Assembly: GCA_958496175.1 (NCBI GenBank)
Contig: OY292277.1
Coordinates: forward strand, 53,455,050-53,519,049
Direction: 5' to 3'
From: Sisyra terminalis
Lineage: Eukaryota; Arthropoda; Insecta; Neuroptera; Sisyridae
Length of the DNA: 64,000 nucleotides
Numbering within the stretch: position 1 is the stretch's first letter; every line of letters starts with the position of its first letter. The position numbers were made by a program, and so were the translations under genes. A model generated the notes under the pieces. It searched no databases and was not told the origin of the DNA. It saw only the letters and a program-made list of their open reading frames with translations. Shown piece by piece: positions 1-11,424 of this stretch.

Positions 1-480
1 AAATTTGAATTCCTTGCCTATACGTTTTAGCAAAAAAAAAATTGATCAAGTTGCGGTTGCAACCATTTAAGCCCTACATAAGTAGAAAAAAAAAATTCTT
101 TAAGTATCAAAATCTCGTAAATTAAGCGAGATATCGAAAAAAAATATTCTTCATTTTCATTTTATTTCATCGAAAATTATAAGAATCTATCATTAAATCA
201 GGGCGACAGAAAAATCATAATCTTGCCAGGTAGCAAGAAAAATGTGCTATCCTTCTCTATCCTTTATATTTAATACAAACACCTGAACTTTAGTATCAAG
301 AAAATGTCAGGTTGAGATCAAAAAAATTTAGGTTGAAAAATTTATTTCAAGTATGTATTACTGAGGATCAAATCCACTTACGTTTAGATGATCTTAGTTA
401 GCCATGATAATGGTGACGTCACACCATTTCCTTTTCCATAAACAAAAATACACCACCAAAAAAAAACACACTAAATTTTT
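1..480. other. AT-rich sequence, nothing recognised
   Basis: Low-complexity A/T-rich DNA with several poly(A) runs. I see no coding frame, inverted repeat or copy elsewhere in the window. Confidence 0.5.
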
Positions 481-1250
481 TTAAGGTCAATAGCCATAAA
501 AAAGGCATAACATTGACCAAAATTGCACTAACTTACTGCACTTTTAATCGCACCACTAACGCATAGTGCATTTCGGTGGACCTTAACCGGCTCGTTAACA
601 AATTTCGATGCTTGGGAAAATTTGCCTCAAATCTCGAAAAAATCAAATCAAAAAATGCATCAAGTGCCAATCAATTTCGATCGTCAAGTGTTTCCGATTA
701 GTAAAAAAATGCAACGGTCGAAGAATTTCCCATAATTTTTATGAGGAAACTAACGTCGCCATATCGCATCGTAAATGCATCAAAACGCATCACTGATTTT
801 TACATGTTAGAAATCGAATTTTATCCCATCGACAAATTTCCATCAAACACTGAATTTTTCACAGCAAAAAATCAATTTTTCCGGCAATTTTCCTAAGTTT
901 TCCGTTTACAAAACAATCGCTAATAATTGGCACACAATGATTGCATTTTTTTTTCGTGCCATTAATTTTCAGGTAACGCGTAATGGCTTCCGTGATTAGA
1001 CATTGACCTTTATGTATGTGCAACAAGACGGTAGCGATTTTGTTTTTGGAAAATTTCACTCGAAAACTTGGAAAATCGATGTGCAAAGTGCACCAAAACC
1101 ACGTGCACATTATCAATAACGTTTTTCCGATAAAATAGTGCAACGATCGATTGATTTTTGGCAAATTTTCCCGAGTTTTATACGCGAAAATTGACGCGAC
1201 GCTTCACCAGTGCATTAGATTGCATCACTGGCTGTCCTTTGTTTTTTTTT
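480..1250. other. Low-repeat segment rich in TGCA/TGCAT words
   Basis: This stretch has no copies elsewhere in the window and carries many CG, TGCA and GTGCA words, including a short hairpin near 1208-1233 (CCAGTG paired with CACTGG). Short reading frames exist on both strands but show no protein-like composition. It could be old unique intronic DNA or a regulatory segment; nothing decides between them. Confidence 0.3.
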
Positions 1251-1479
1251 TTCTTTTGGGGGAATTGATTGGCATGAATGTTGAAACAAAAAGTCACTAA
1301 AATATCACCAAAATTATGACGTCAAATTTGGTGCGCAAAATTTTTCATGGATTTGAATAATGTTCATTGAGTTTGTTTTTCGGGTGAAATTTGGTTTCTT
1401 GAAAATTAATTGTAATTTAGGGAATAATTAAATATTAACTAAGATTTAACCTTATTTTTTTTTTCAGAAATTAACGAAT

Positions 1480-2640
1480 AAGGCACAGTCTAACCGTAAC
1501 GGTGTAGATATATTAAATTGGGGCTATGAGTTCCTTATATAACACATGTAATGATTAACGGAGAACTTTGAAAAATTTATTCCATAAGAGTATTAAATAA
1601 GGGATGAAAGTTTGTATTAAAAATTGTCACTTGAAAGTTTGAAATTTGTAATTTTATTTTATAGATGGCTATCGATTAATAAAATCCAAATATTGCACCG
1701 TTTTTAAAAATTTATCCCATAAAAAATTGTAAGATTATTTTACATAAAAAAAATTATCTACCCCAACTATAAAACGACGCACAGCCTAATTCAAAAGGGG
1801 TAGAATCATGAAATTTTTCTCAAGCTTTTCGTATATAACGTAAATAATCTTCAGGAAAGAATTTTTGAAAAATCATTTAGAAAAAGGGGTAAAAAAGGGA
1901 TGAAGTGGAACCTAAAATTTGGCCAACTTACTTCAAGTAAAAATTATGAAAAACATATTCATAAATCTTTTCGTTTATTTTCAAAAGATAGATGTCACAA
2001 AGATTTTGGGAATTCATCCCTTAAAAGAAAATTAATTAAGGGATGAAATTTTCTATGATTTATTTTTACAGTTAAGACTGTAATTTAAGTATATTAAATT
2101 TTGCCAAAGACCTCTTTTGGTCTTTAACAAGAAATTTTAAAAAGTTCATCCTTTCAATAGGGATTAAATAAGGGATGAAAGTTTATATGAAAAAAAATAT
2201 ACTTCAAAGTCTAAATTTTGAAAAAAAATATGTTTTACATTTCTATTGATAAATAAAACTCATTTAAAGCATCGTTTTTAAAAATTTTTTACACAAATTA
2301 TTTTACATAAAAAAAATCTACCCAGACTATAAAACAATGCACTGCGTAATCCAAAAGGGGTTGAATTATGAAATTTTGCTCAGCACTTCCGTATATAACG
2401 TAAACAACTCCTAGTAGAAGATTTCAGAAAAATTATTCATTAAAAGGGTTAAATAGGGGTTAGGGGGGATAGGTGAAATAGAGGAAAACTCATCATTCAA
2501 TTTGAATTCATCCCTTAAAGTAACTTCAATAGAGGATGAAATTTTTTTATGATTAATTTTTACAGGTAAGACTGTAATGTATGTATAGTTTTTATAGAAT
2601 TTCAAGAAAAAAAATTTAAAAGGCAAAATATTTTCCAACG
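1480..2640. repeat. Diverged tandem duplication, about 565-bp period
   Basis: Two successive units share blocks in the same order. TAAATAAGGGATGAAAGTTT occurs near 1595 and 2167. The string beginning AAAAGGGG followed by ATGAAATTTT occurs near 1792 and 2353, and TCGTATATAACGTAA or CCGTATATAACGTAA near 1829 and 2388. The word GGGATGAA recurs several times and also appears near 30270. The units are substantially diverged, so the duplication is old. It is probably part of a non-autonomous element of unknown class. Confidence 0.6.
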
Positions 2641-2689
2641 AATTTAAGGGTTGATTTTTCTACTTAATGAACATAACTTTCAAAGAACT

Positions 2690-3000
2690 TTAAAGGAAAT
2701 GTTGGAATTTTTGTAGAACATTAAATTTTCTATAAAAATATGTTTGTAGATGTTTACATGTAGATGTTTTATTACAATATATAGAATACATTGTGGTCCA
2801 ATTTATGTAGTTTTAGACCACAATATATTCTGTATATTGTATAAACATCTACAAACATATTTTTGTAGAGAATTTAATGTTCTAAAAATATTGTAGAATA
2901 TATTGTGGTTCAATTTATGTAGTTATTTTTATGTTTATGTAGTTTTAACTACATAAATTGGACCACAATATATTCTATACATTGTATAAGCAGTATAAAT
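2690..3000. repeat. Nested foldback built on the ACATAAATTGGACC tail module
   Basis: Two back-to-back palindromes are visible. The outer one pairs AAATATGTTTGTAGATGTTT (about 2737) with the complementary stretch near 2842-2862. The module ATTGGACCACAATATATTC with its complement is repeated around 2785-2835 and 2905-2985. The same module ends the Penelope-type tails near 8600, 31800, 35560, 52560 and 52900, so this is a rearranged inverted set of that tail. Confidence 0.6.
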
Positions 3001-3084
3001 GTTTAAAATCAGCAAAAAAAAATTATTTGATGTTTGTAGATTCTTCGTACGATGCTTAGTTATTTATCTATGACAATTTTTCTT

Positions 3085-3260
3085 CAGAGCCTACTAGTGG
3101 CCAAGTGATCTAGGTGGCCGCTCCAAAACTGGCAGATGTTGGGTTCGAATCTTGTATCGAGCAAATTTTCGATATTTCCCGATTTATAGACTGTTATTAA
3201 TCCTAGAGTTGTAAAAGACTAAAGTAGCTATAAATCGACGGTAAAAAAATTCTTCATTCT
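3085..3260 (+). repeat. tRNA-derived SINE (tRNA-Ser/Leu-like head)
   Basis: TGGCCAAGTGATC at 3098-3110 matches a polymerase III A box of the Ser/Leu tRNA type. GGGTTCGAATC at 3141-3151 matches a B box about 43 bp downstream, which is the expected spacing. The flanking bases do not form a complete acceptor stem, so this is a SINE head or tRNA relic rather than a working tRNA gene. The tail runs into unrelated AT-rich sequence near 3260. It is a single copy here, so element boundaries cannot be set. Confidence 0.6.
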
Positions 3261-3319
3261 CTTAGTATTAAATTTCTTAATTTGATTCGAATATACACAG
3301 TTTTCTTGCAGGGGAAAAA

Positions 3320-3575
3320 TTAACTAGCCTATATCTTTTATCAAGGTTCATTATAGCTCCATACCAAATTTCATCAAAATCTGTTCAGCGATTTGCTCAG
3401 TAACCAAGGACATACAGGAATGCTTTCATTTTTGGTAGATTTTATAAGACTATATTATTTATCACTTACATATACCCCATCAATTTTTTTCTCTTAAAAG
3501 GTCACCTGTTTATCGAAATGGGTCCACGGTACCAGACTGAAAGTTGACTTACCTGAAAGAAAAAAAAAAACAATT
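3320..3575. repeat. Dispersed insect repeat, copy 1 (carries ratchet site RP1)
   Basis: Blocks AGCCTATATC, ACCAAATTTCATC, CCAAGGACA, ATCACTTAC and AATTTTTTTCTCTTA, then GTTGACTTACCT, occur in the same order and orientation at 12315-12540. The core AATTTCATCRAAATC-GTTCAG is a motif I know from many insect interspersed repeats; its element class is not settled here. Similarity runs through the splice-like motif at the right end. Confidence 0.6.
3548..3575 (-). promoter_or_regulatory. Candidate recursive splice site RP1
   Basis: Read on the minus strand, a pyrimidine tract (TTGTTTTTTTTTTCTTT) is followed by CAG at 3556-3554 and directly by GTAAGT at 3553-3548. A strong acceptor joined to a strong donor with no exon between them is the definition of a ratchet point in the long introns of flies. 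The strand matches the coding exon at 57284-57386. There is no sign of an exon here. Confidence 0.55.
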
Positions 3576-3779
3576 GAAATCTGTAAAACATATCATAAAA
3601 GGGACAGAGAGGAAAATTCGCATAATTTTATCCCCCAAAATTGCCGTAAAAGTTTGTGGGACAAAATTTTTTGGTAAATGCACCATTTGTGGAACATAAC
3701 CTATAAAAACTTATTCTTGGGAAAAACCAATCATCTAAGTTGACTTTAAAATTTGAGCTTTTTCATATGAACAATACTT

Positions 3780-4560
3780 AGAACAGAGATTGTATTGTTT
3801 GTTTTACAATTGTTGCAATAGTGGGAGATGTGATATAACAACAATGCAATTTAATCAGTAGTCTAGGTTCAATTATATCGCAGTCATTGAAATTGTGATA
3901 AAAGCACGAAGCATTGATTTCCGCAACAATGGTGACAACAATGAAAGACGGCGCAACTATGCGGCGTTTCCACGCAGCAAAGCCTTCTGCGATCCTCACA
4001 ATAATCAGAAGAGATATCGCCTCGCGCTCAAAACAACCGAGTGGGCTGTGACAGTATGACGTCGCTAAAATATCAACAAAACACACATACATACATACAC
4101 ATATACATGTATACAATAAAGTCGATCTCTCAGCTGATATAGGAAACAAGAGAGAAACGTAAATGGCGTCGATTTGTGTGCAAGAGAGAACATCGAAAAG
4201 TTAGGGAACGAGAGGTGGGTGATTTGATTTTGTGACGGTAAGTCTGCAAGTGCGATGACGCGATTGTCGGCGTTGTGTTTACGTGTGAGTGGAAGAAGGA
4301 TAGACGCACAATGGCGTCGTCATCGGCAAATGAAACTGGGTCAGTAGATATCGTTTGGCTCAACGGACTCAGGCATAACTTCAAGCACGGTCATTGCTCT
4401 TTACACTGACGGCCCTCACAAAACAAAACACTAACACACACACACACACCAACACATATGCACGCACGCGCTTATACGAGTATTACTCAACGCATTCCGT
4501 CTCACTTCTACACATTCATGGATGCCTAACATTTTCCACATATTGTTGTTTGTCACTTGT
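3780..4560. promoter_or_regulatory. GC-richer, repeat-free island; possible promoter or non-coding exon
   Basis: This block is richer in CG than its surroundings, has no other copy in the window and carries GAGAG words, E-box-like CAGCTG at 4131-4136 and several ATGGCG starts. A donor-like G|GTAAGT lies at about 4237 on the plus strand. Reading frames are short (up to about 120 codons on the minus strand) and look compositionally random. A transcription start or enhancer is possible; I cannot show either. Confidence 0.3.
4434..4450. repeat. (AC)n microsatellite
   Basis: A short run of AC dinucleotides inside the GC-richer island. Confidence 0.8.
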
Positions 4561-5890
4561 TTTTGATTGTTGCAAAGTTCAAATTTAAAATCTTAAAATC
4601 CTCCCCTCTATGTTTACCATTTGGTCCCAAAAATTTTTGCTCCTTTTTTTTTCTGATTTATTCCCTTTTGAATCTTGTCCCGTTTCCTGCCCCATACTGG
4701 ACATCTCTTCCCAAATTACCCCAAATGATATAATTTCTTGTATACGACAAATCGCAGGGTGGCAACCAATCAAATTGCGTGGATTTTAACAATGATTGCA
4801 TCGCGTTAAAACAACTAGTGTCGGCAACAATTGTGCAACAATTAACATTCAAGGAATCGCTAATTTCCAAATTAGCATTTGACCGAAAAAAAAAATGTCA
4901 ATTTTTTTTCCTCATTTGCCAAGGTTTTTTCCTTGTGACTTACTCTCTGAAGAAAATTACGAAAATTTGTGGTTAAAACAAAAAAAAAAACTTCAATTTT
5001 TTTTTTCAAGAACACTTTTGTTGCACAAAAGCCTTGAGATGTCAACGAACTTTTGCGTTTTATATTATGTAATTCCATGATTTTTAACAGTGCAATTTTC
5101 GCCACCTATTAGCCAAAACAGGGGATTAAATCGTACATATCAATCCCCGGCCTACTAGAGACCTCTATATTTCTCCATAAGACATAACACTAAAGAACCA
5201 TAACTCCTATGATATTTTTCTTTGACACAAAGTACAATTTTTTTTTTTTTTTGTTTACATCTGCAACCTCAACTGTGTCCTCAACCATCGCCAACTGTGA
5301 TCAAGTCAAAGACACTAAGCTTTTTCTTTGAAAGCCCAAGAAATTTTTGCCAGCGAAACAAAGGTGAATTGTTAATTGCAAATTTCCTTAAAATTAGGTC
5401 ACACACGCCAGCTTTCTGTGTATAAGTGCAACGTGCTTATTATACAGGGTGTTCCACGTCAATGGACCACTTATTGAACCATACAAGTGGGAAAAATGCC
5501 CAAAAAATTCAATAAAATTTGAAAGGAACATAAAAAAAAATTTGACTTTACCAAAGCCTACCAAATCTCCTACAAGTCCCGGATTGATCAAATCTTTTCA
5601 TAGTCCTGCTGGGACCACCCTATAACCATCAGCCTTCTATATAGAAATGCAAAAAATGTGGATAAGTACCTACAAAGGCCTGAAGACGATGAAGGCAATG
5701 TCGGCATTTTTTCTAAAGGACAAAGATTGAAAGAAAACAATTTTTTTTTCACACATATGCACATATGATTAGATATGGAAAGCTTGAGTGCAAAAGAAAA
5801 AGATAAATGCAACAAGAAAAAAAAATAAAAGCGACAAAACCATGCGGGATGTGAAAATGGGGGTTGAAAGGACGTGGCAGGAATGGGGCG
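4560..5890. other. AT-rich sequence with poly(A)/poly(T) runs
   Basis: Many mononucleotide runs and no recognisable gene. The stretch around 5445-5475 resembles an end of some unidentified element, but no partner end is present. Confidence 0.4.
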
Positions 5891-5894
5891 AGCT

Positions 5895-6485
5895 TTACGC
5901 CTTTATAAACTAAAGATATATCTGGGTTGATAAAAAAAAAACAGAAGAAAGAGAGGCCTTTGTAAAAACCAAGGAAAAACGTTGCAACAAGATTGCATAC
6001 ATTAAAATTTTAGACTCAGTTCCATATTTGTCAACGTTAATTTTTACATGGTTCCCCTTTTTTTGATCCTTCGAGCCGGATTTTTTTAAAATTTATCGAT
6101 TTTTTGAAGTACAAGTGACCGAAATCGTCAATCAAAGATTGCATAGATTAAAATTCTAGATTTAGTCCAACTCAGATATGTTTCTTAACATTAATTTTAA
6201 TATGGTCTCCTCTAATTTTGATCCTTCGAACCGGATTTTTTTGGAATTTTTGGATTTTTTATAAATATATCTTGGTTGATAAAAAAAAAAGATGAAGAAA
6301 GAGAGGCCTTTGTAAAAATCAAGGACAAAAGTTGCAACAAGATTGCATACATTAAAATTTTAGACTTAGTTCCATATTTTTCACCATTAATTTTACATGG
6401 TTCCCCTTTTTTTGATCCTTCGAGCCGGATTTTTTTAAAATTTTTCGATTTTTTGAAGTACAAGTGACCCAAATCGTCAATCATT
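5895..6485. repeat. Tandem array, about 350-bp higher-order unit
   Basis: GAAAGAGAGGCC recurs at about 5947 and 6298 (351 bp apart). GATCCTTCGAGCCGGATTTT or its variant recurs at about 6065, 6218 and 6413. The GATTGCATA-ATTAAAATT block recurs at about 5990, 6137 and 6341. Subunits therefore alternate at about 150 and 195 bp inside a 350-bp unit. The first and third subunits are closest to each other, as expected for a higher-order repeat. There is no coding content. Confidence 0.75.
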
Positions 6486-7800
6486 CAACCACCATTTATT
6501 TTCAAAACAAAAACACATTCGTGTGCGAAATTGGCCAACCAAACAACCGCACAATTGTGGTTTGCATCCACAATAATTGGCAAATCACATTCATATTTAG
6601 GCAACTTTCTGCCATAGACCCAACGCAAAACAATTCGCAATCGAAACAATCGAGTGAAGAAAAAAAAAACAAATGATAATTGCGTCTCTTTATTCGCTCA
6701 ACATTTAAAATAATCGTTCCATTTATTCAAATCTACGTTCAAATGTTTTCGTTGACATTTTACGACTCACATAATTTTGGCACAAATTTTTTTTGAAACA
6801 TTTAATTTTATGTGACTTAATCAAATTAGACATTTACTATTATACAAACATAATTTTTTATTATAACTATTACCCGGCCACTCCTAAAAACAAAAAAAAA
6901 AACAACACACTATCTAGTGCATGTGAGACTAATATTTATATTTATATAAAAAAAAAATAGACTAAAAAAAAATGTGGGCACCGTCAGACACAAAGATAAT
7001 TGTTATGTTGATTGTTATTGCAGCGAAAAAAAAACAAATGAACATCGGTGAGAGAAATTTGGTCTGATGCAATTTAAATTTCGCGCAAAACTTTGACGTC
7101 GTCGTTCATTTGAATGTATATTGTATAAATATATATGTGAAAGTTGTAGGCGATTTCGCGGAAAAGTTTAATTTTTGAATCTATAAGTATCCTAGTAGGC
7201 ATATATGTACGTACACATGCGCATAACCAAAGAATTACGATAACGCTTGTTTTATGTATTGTAGTAGGCTATGCTTGCATTTAATTTCATGTGTGTTGTT
7301 GTCATAAATCAGTGCAACAAAGTTGAAAAGCACGCAATTTTTCTAGATTAGTGGTTTTATTATATAATAAAAGTATAAAATATGAACGTTGGTCAGGCTT
7401 TTACGGAGAAAAGAGAATTTATTTGACAAAAAAAAAACCACATAATTTTCACAAACAACAAATCCAACAATTAACAGCACAAATGGAATGTTTTAAAGTT
7501 CAAGAAACGAAAAATTATCTATCTAGAAAGCTTTGAAATTTCGACGGCAATATGTTATCATTCGTGTAATTTGGGTTGCCTATATTGCAGGTAAATTTAA
7601 ACATGTTATTTTTTGGCTTGGATGTGACATAAAAAGGATAATGTTTTTGTAATATCGAAAAATGAAGGATAAATTTTGAAAATGAAAATAAATTCATAAG
7701 AATATTATCTTCCAATGAAAGATAAAGCGATGCCAGCGCTCCTAGTGACAGATCCGGTACTACTATTTTCTATCAAGACAAAGAGGTTGGCTTTGGGGAA
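6486..7800. other. Repeat-poor AT-rich sequence
   Basis: No copies of this stretch are found elsewhere in the window, apart from short simple runs and a dyad-like CATATATGTACGTACACATG area near 7200. I see no gene. Confidence 0.4.
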
Positions 7801-7951
7801 GGTTTATAAATTACACAGGTTGCCCCCATTAGAAAAAAAATATGACGTCTTACGAAGAATTTTGAAATTTCAATCAGTCTGAAGATATATACGAATTTCT
7901 TCTGGATATGTCACGTAGCCACCATGAGACCACCTGTGTATTTTATAAATC
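7801..7951. mobile_element. Short inverted-repeat element (MITE-1), copy 1
   Basis: The termini GGTTTATAAATTACACAGG and the complement of CCACCTGTGTATTTTATAAA match over about 20 bp. The interior (GAATTTTGAAATT, CAGTCTGAAGA, TACGAATTTCTTCTGGATA, GTCACGTAGCCACCATGAG) is shared with the copy at 56584-56735. It is about 150 bp with no coding capacity. No clear target duplication is visible at this copy. Confidence 0.75.
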
Positions 7952-7954
7952 TTG

Positions 7955-8125
7955 ACATAGAAGAAGATATTCAATTCCTGCAATGCATGATGGGAAATTT
8001 ATCAAGAAGTGGCGCCGCCACAAGTGTATCTCAGATACTATAAAATCTAAATACTATACCCCACTTTTTGACAAATTTCCCATCATGCATTGCAGGATTA
8101 GCGTATCAAATTTTCTTATACATTA
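7955..8125. mobile_element. Small foldback element with GGCGCC core (MITE-2)
   Basis: ATTCCTGCAATGCATGATGG at about 7974 is the complement of the stretch ending near 8099. The left arm continues into GTGGCGCCGCCAC, itself a palindrome, at about 8010-8022. Related copies are at 10803-10905 (one arm) and 11425-11625 (both arms). It directly abuts MITE-1. Confidence 0.75.
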
Positions 8126-8469
8126 TCTAACTTTAATTAAGATATAAATTTGAAATGAGGTATAAATTGAAATCCAAGGATCATTTACCATAGCCACCTT
8201 AGCTATCGAGAAATTTGTAGATGAGAAAAGAAAAACATTTTCAAGAGTCAAGCCCTACTTGATTCAATTTAAATCAGACACCGGTTTGAATAATTAGTAG
8301 AAGTAGGACCAGTACTATGGATTGGTCCACTGTCCTCTTCTACAATGTAGAAAATAGTAAAAAAGGATCCCATTATACAGAAGAAGGGGAAGAATCTTAA
8401 GATGTGGTTATGGAGGAGGGGTCCATAATTTCTTTAATTTCATCGAATCCTTCGTACGCAACCCGAAAA

Positions 8470-8660
8470 CAACACTGAGGAAGATTGCTTGGCAATCGAA
8501 ATACGTATCTAGGCAATACGTCACGAATATTTTTGTTTGAACTTGTGTTTAAATTTATGTTAATGGTATGATTTTTATATATTATTGTGTATATTGAACT
8601 ATACTACATAAATTGGACCGCAATATATCCTATATATTGTACACACAATCTTTCAGATAG
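8470..8660 (+). mobile_element. Penelope-type element tail with hammerhead-like core
   Basis: The block begins at the hammerhead-like core (8475), continues through AATATTTTTGTTTGAACTTG and GGTATGATTTTTATATAT, and ends with ACTACATAAATTGGACC-GCAATATAT. The same order occurs at 31674-31850, 52690-52940 and, inverted, 52540-52715. The family assignment rests on the ribozyme fold; no reverse transcriptase is present. Confidence 0.55.
8475..8516 (+). ncRNA. Hammerhead ribozyme-like motif, stem I decayed
   Basis: CTGAGGA (8475-8481) fits the CUGANGA core. Stem II is GATTGC (8483-8488) with loop TTG and GCAATC (8492-8497), a perfect six-pair stem with one unpaired A before it. GAA (8498-8500) and a palindromic ATACGTAT stem III follow, then C8509 as the expected cleavage base. 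Only the first base pair of stem I survives, so this copy is probably inactive. Confidence 0.5.
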
Positions 8661-9105
8661 TAAAAGCTTTGGGAGCCAACAAGGGGTGCATTCCACATTA
8701 TACATATTTATTCTTTTTCTACCTGCCTTTTATTACAAAGCAGGTAGACCAAGTATAAATATTTTCTTCGTTAATCTATTAATAATTGCTTTGACGTCAA
8801 AACTGGTTCCCAATCCAAAAATTATCATATTTACTGGCCTTTATCGACCTGACTTTTATTGCACCAACACTTGGGGTGCATTCCGCATGGCTTTTATTAC
8901 CTTGGCTAGTGGAATGCACCCCAAGTGTCAGTGTAATAAAAGCCAGGTAAATAAAGGCCAGTAAATATGATAATTTATGGATTGGGAACCAGTTTTACCG
9001 TGAAAACAATTATTAATAGATTAACGAATGAAATATTTCTACTTGTTTTTGTCTACCTGGCTTTACCTACCACCCTTTCGCATTAAAGCACCAAAGCTTT
9101 GGCCT
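8660..9105. mobile_element. Long foldback element, about 440 bp
   Basis: The two arms pair almost end to end. Left-arm blocks TTAATCTATTAATAATTG, CTGGTTCCCAATCC, ATCATATTTACTGGCCTTTA and CACTTGGGGTGCATTCC recur complemented in reverse order to about 9028, and AAAGCTTTGG marks both outer ends. The centre is at about 8895. A secondary hairpin CTACCTGC/GCAGGTAG lies at 8720-8748. It sits at the end of the Penelope-type tail, so it probably inserted there. Reading frames of 94-125 codons inside it are a by-product of the palindrome. Confidence 0.75.
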
Positions 9106-10260
9106 TGTGGTGTTAAATCATATATTATTCGCTATATAAATGTACCAAATATTCAGGGTGTCAATTTTTTTTCAACCCAAATCTACTACATGCCTTTCCC
9201 TGGCTATATTAATTTTTATGAGATATTCCATTTAATATTACTAAACACCATAAAGAAGGTTCTCACAAAATGTATAGTGAGTCACTTGAGATTCCATTCA
9301 CTTTTCCATTGAGGCTATTAAAAAAAAAAAAAAAAAAAAAAAAAACAAGTGAAGCCTTGCTTAGAGAAATTAGCCAATTACCAAATCCAAATCAATTTCA
9401 ATAATAATAATAACAGTAACAAATTGAAAACTCATGGCATTTAATTATCCAATCGAAATTCTTTGGCCAAAACAAATTAAATTAGATTGTCTACTTTTTC
9501 TACAATAACTGCCCACTAAAAAACAAATGCAAACAATTGAGCATCAACACGGAGGGTTGAATGTGTCATTTAGCAACAAGTACCAAGAAACAACGGTGGT
9601 TCTGTCCAAGACCTACTTAGTATACAAGAAAACTTACGCACACCATTGTGGGAAAAACCGGCTTATTTATATTTCTCTCTAACTTATATCAATTTATTAA
9701 TACATAACTATTGACTATAACGTTTTGCATTTGTAATTAATGTCTGTCATTAAACGTTTAGCACAATCATAATATTTAAATCAATGTTTACATGTGCATA
9801 TTATATCAATGAATTTTTCTTCATTTTTCATTGGCAGAAAAAAAGAAAAAAAATCGTTGGTATCAAAAATCGAGCAACTCGTTTCCAATAAAATTGATCA
9901 ATTTTTATTATTTAAACGATCGAATAAGGATAACGACTGGTTTATATAACCGGCAAAGAACTACATTCACTTTTCAATCTAATTTCCAAGTGACTATCAC
10001 GTGAATTATTATTATCGATCCCATATTTGATTTAATATAAGTGCATTATGTGACTATACAATTACAATCACTTGTTTTTTTTTTTTTTATTTAAGAAATT
10101 TGTCCTTTAGATTTAATAGTGACTACTCTATCAACTACGATTTATAAATATAATAACTTTACTATGAAATAATCTTATTAAATACCATTGGACACCAGCA
10201 AGTAAAATTAGAACTCTTTTACAAGAAATCAAGATAGCTAAAATAACAGGACTTCAATTG
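9106..10260. other. Repeat-poor sequence with long poly(A)
   Basis: A run of about 26 A at 9320-9345 is the only strong feature; it could be a retroposon tail, but no body is recognisable to its left. The rest is unique AT-rich DNA. Confidence 0.4.
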
Positions 10261-10264
10261 TTTT

Positions 10265-11400
10265 AAATCAGGAAAGGTTAACGATTTTATCAATTTGGGT
10301 TATTTCAAACAATTATTGTTTATAAATTGAAACTAGCATTAAAAAAATAAAATCAACAAAAAAAATTATTCATTTGTTTTAAAACAAATACCTTTTTTGC
10401 TTTTGTTTTTAAAATTTAAGCTCAAAAAATTTGTATAAGACGTCACATTTTATTTCTTATTTCCCATAAGAATATCAAAGAAACATACTTTTAATTCAAC
10501 AAATTTTGTTTTGGGTTCCATAACTGGCCAACTAAACGTTATACAAAGGATTTATTGCCATATTTTTGTAGAAAAATTAAGGCTCTACAAAAAAGGTGTC
10601 TTGCCATTTTTTTGAATAAGTCCTCATTTGAAAGTTATTTGTGCTTTTATTTGTTAAAGTCTACTGTGGGAAAATGAAGATAAATTAAGGGACCATTCTT
10701 GATATTACGCACCAACTGATTTGTAATAGGACTAATTTAAATTATAGGCTATATTATACAAAGATTGTAGCTTTGTATTTATGGATATATCGAGCTATAT
10801 GAAAAATATAGCGTAAGATAATATAAGAAAAGATATTCCAATTTTGCAATTCATAATGGGAAATGTACCAGAATGTGGCGCCGCCACAAGTGTGTCTAGA
10901 GCACAAAGGTTAACGATTTCATCAGTTTGGATTATATCAAAAGATTATATTGTTTTTAAATAGAAAAGAGCTTTCAAAATTAATATATACAAATAAAAGT
11001 TATTCATTTGTTTTTTTTTTTTCTTGAAACAAATGCAACTTTTTGTTTTACTGTAAAATGTTAGCTTCAAATATCTATGCAAGGCCCTACATTTTCTTTT
11101 TAGATTATCAAAGAAACAAACTTTTAGTCCAACAAATTTTGTTTTGGGTTCCATAACTGGTCAACTAGACGTTATACAAAGATTTTACCGACATATTTTT
11201 GTAGAAAAATTAAGGCTCTACAAAAAAGGTTTCTTGCCATTTTTCGATAAGTCCACTCATTTGAAAGTTATTTGTGCTTTTATTTGTTAAAGTCTACTGT
11301 GGGAAAATGAAGATAAATTATGGGACCAACCTTGATATTACGCATTTGTAATAGGACTAATTTAAATTATAGGTTATATTATACAAAGATTGAAACATTT
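10265..11400. repeat. Tandem duplication, 632-bp period
   Basis: AAGGTTAACGATTT occurs at 10274 and 10907, TGTTTTGGGTTCCATAACTGG near 10509 and 11141, and GTGGGAAAATGAAGATAAATTA near 10664 and 11297. The spacing is a constant 632-633 bp, dropping to 624 at the right end. The units are quite similar, so this is younger than the 1.5-2.6 kb duplication. The unit includes the GCTCTACAAAAAAGG module also found in the foldback families, and ends in a MITE-2 arm. Confidence 0.8.
10803..10905. mobile_element. MITE-2, single arm
   Basis: AATATAAGAAAAGATATTCC followed by a decayed GCAATTCATAATGGGAAATG and GTGGCGCCGCCACAAGTGTG matches the left arm of the element at 7955-8125. The other arm is missing. 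Confidence 0.65.
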
Positions 11401-11424
11401 TTTTATGGAAAAATTGTGCTACAA

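Noticed and set aside
950..985. Plus-strand TTTTCAG|GTAACG resembling a ratchet site
   Set aside because: The pyrimidine tract is interrupted and the donor half is weak; a single such match on this strand is expected by chance.
8587..9312. Two frames of 125 and 94 codons
   Set aside because: They lie in and beside the 440-bp foldback and mirror its palindrome; no protein-like signal.
9320..9345. Run of 26 A as a retroposon tail
   Set aside because: No element body or target duplication can be identified next to it.
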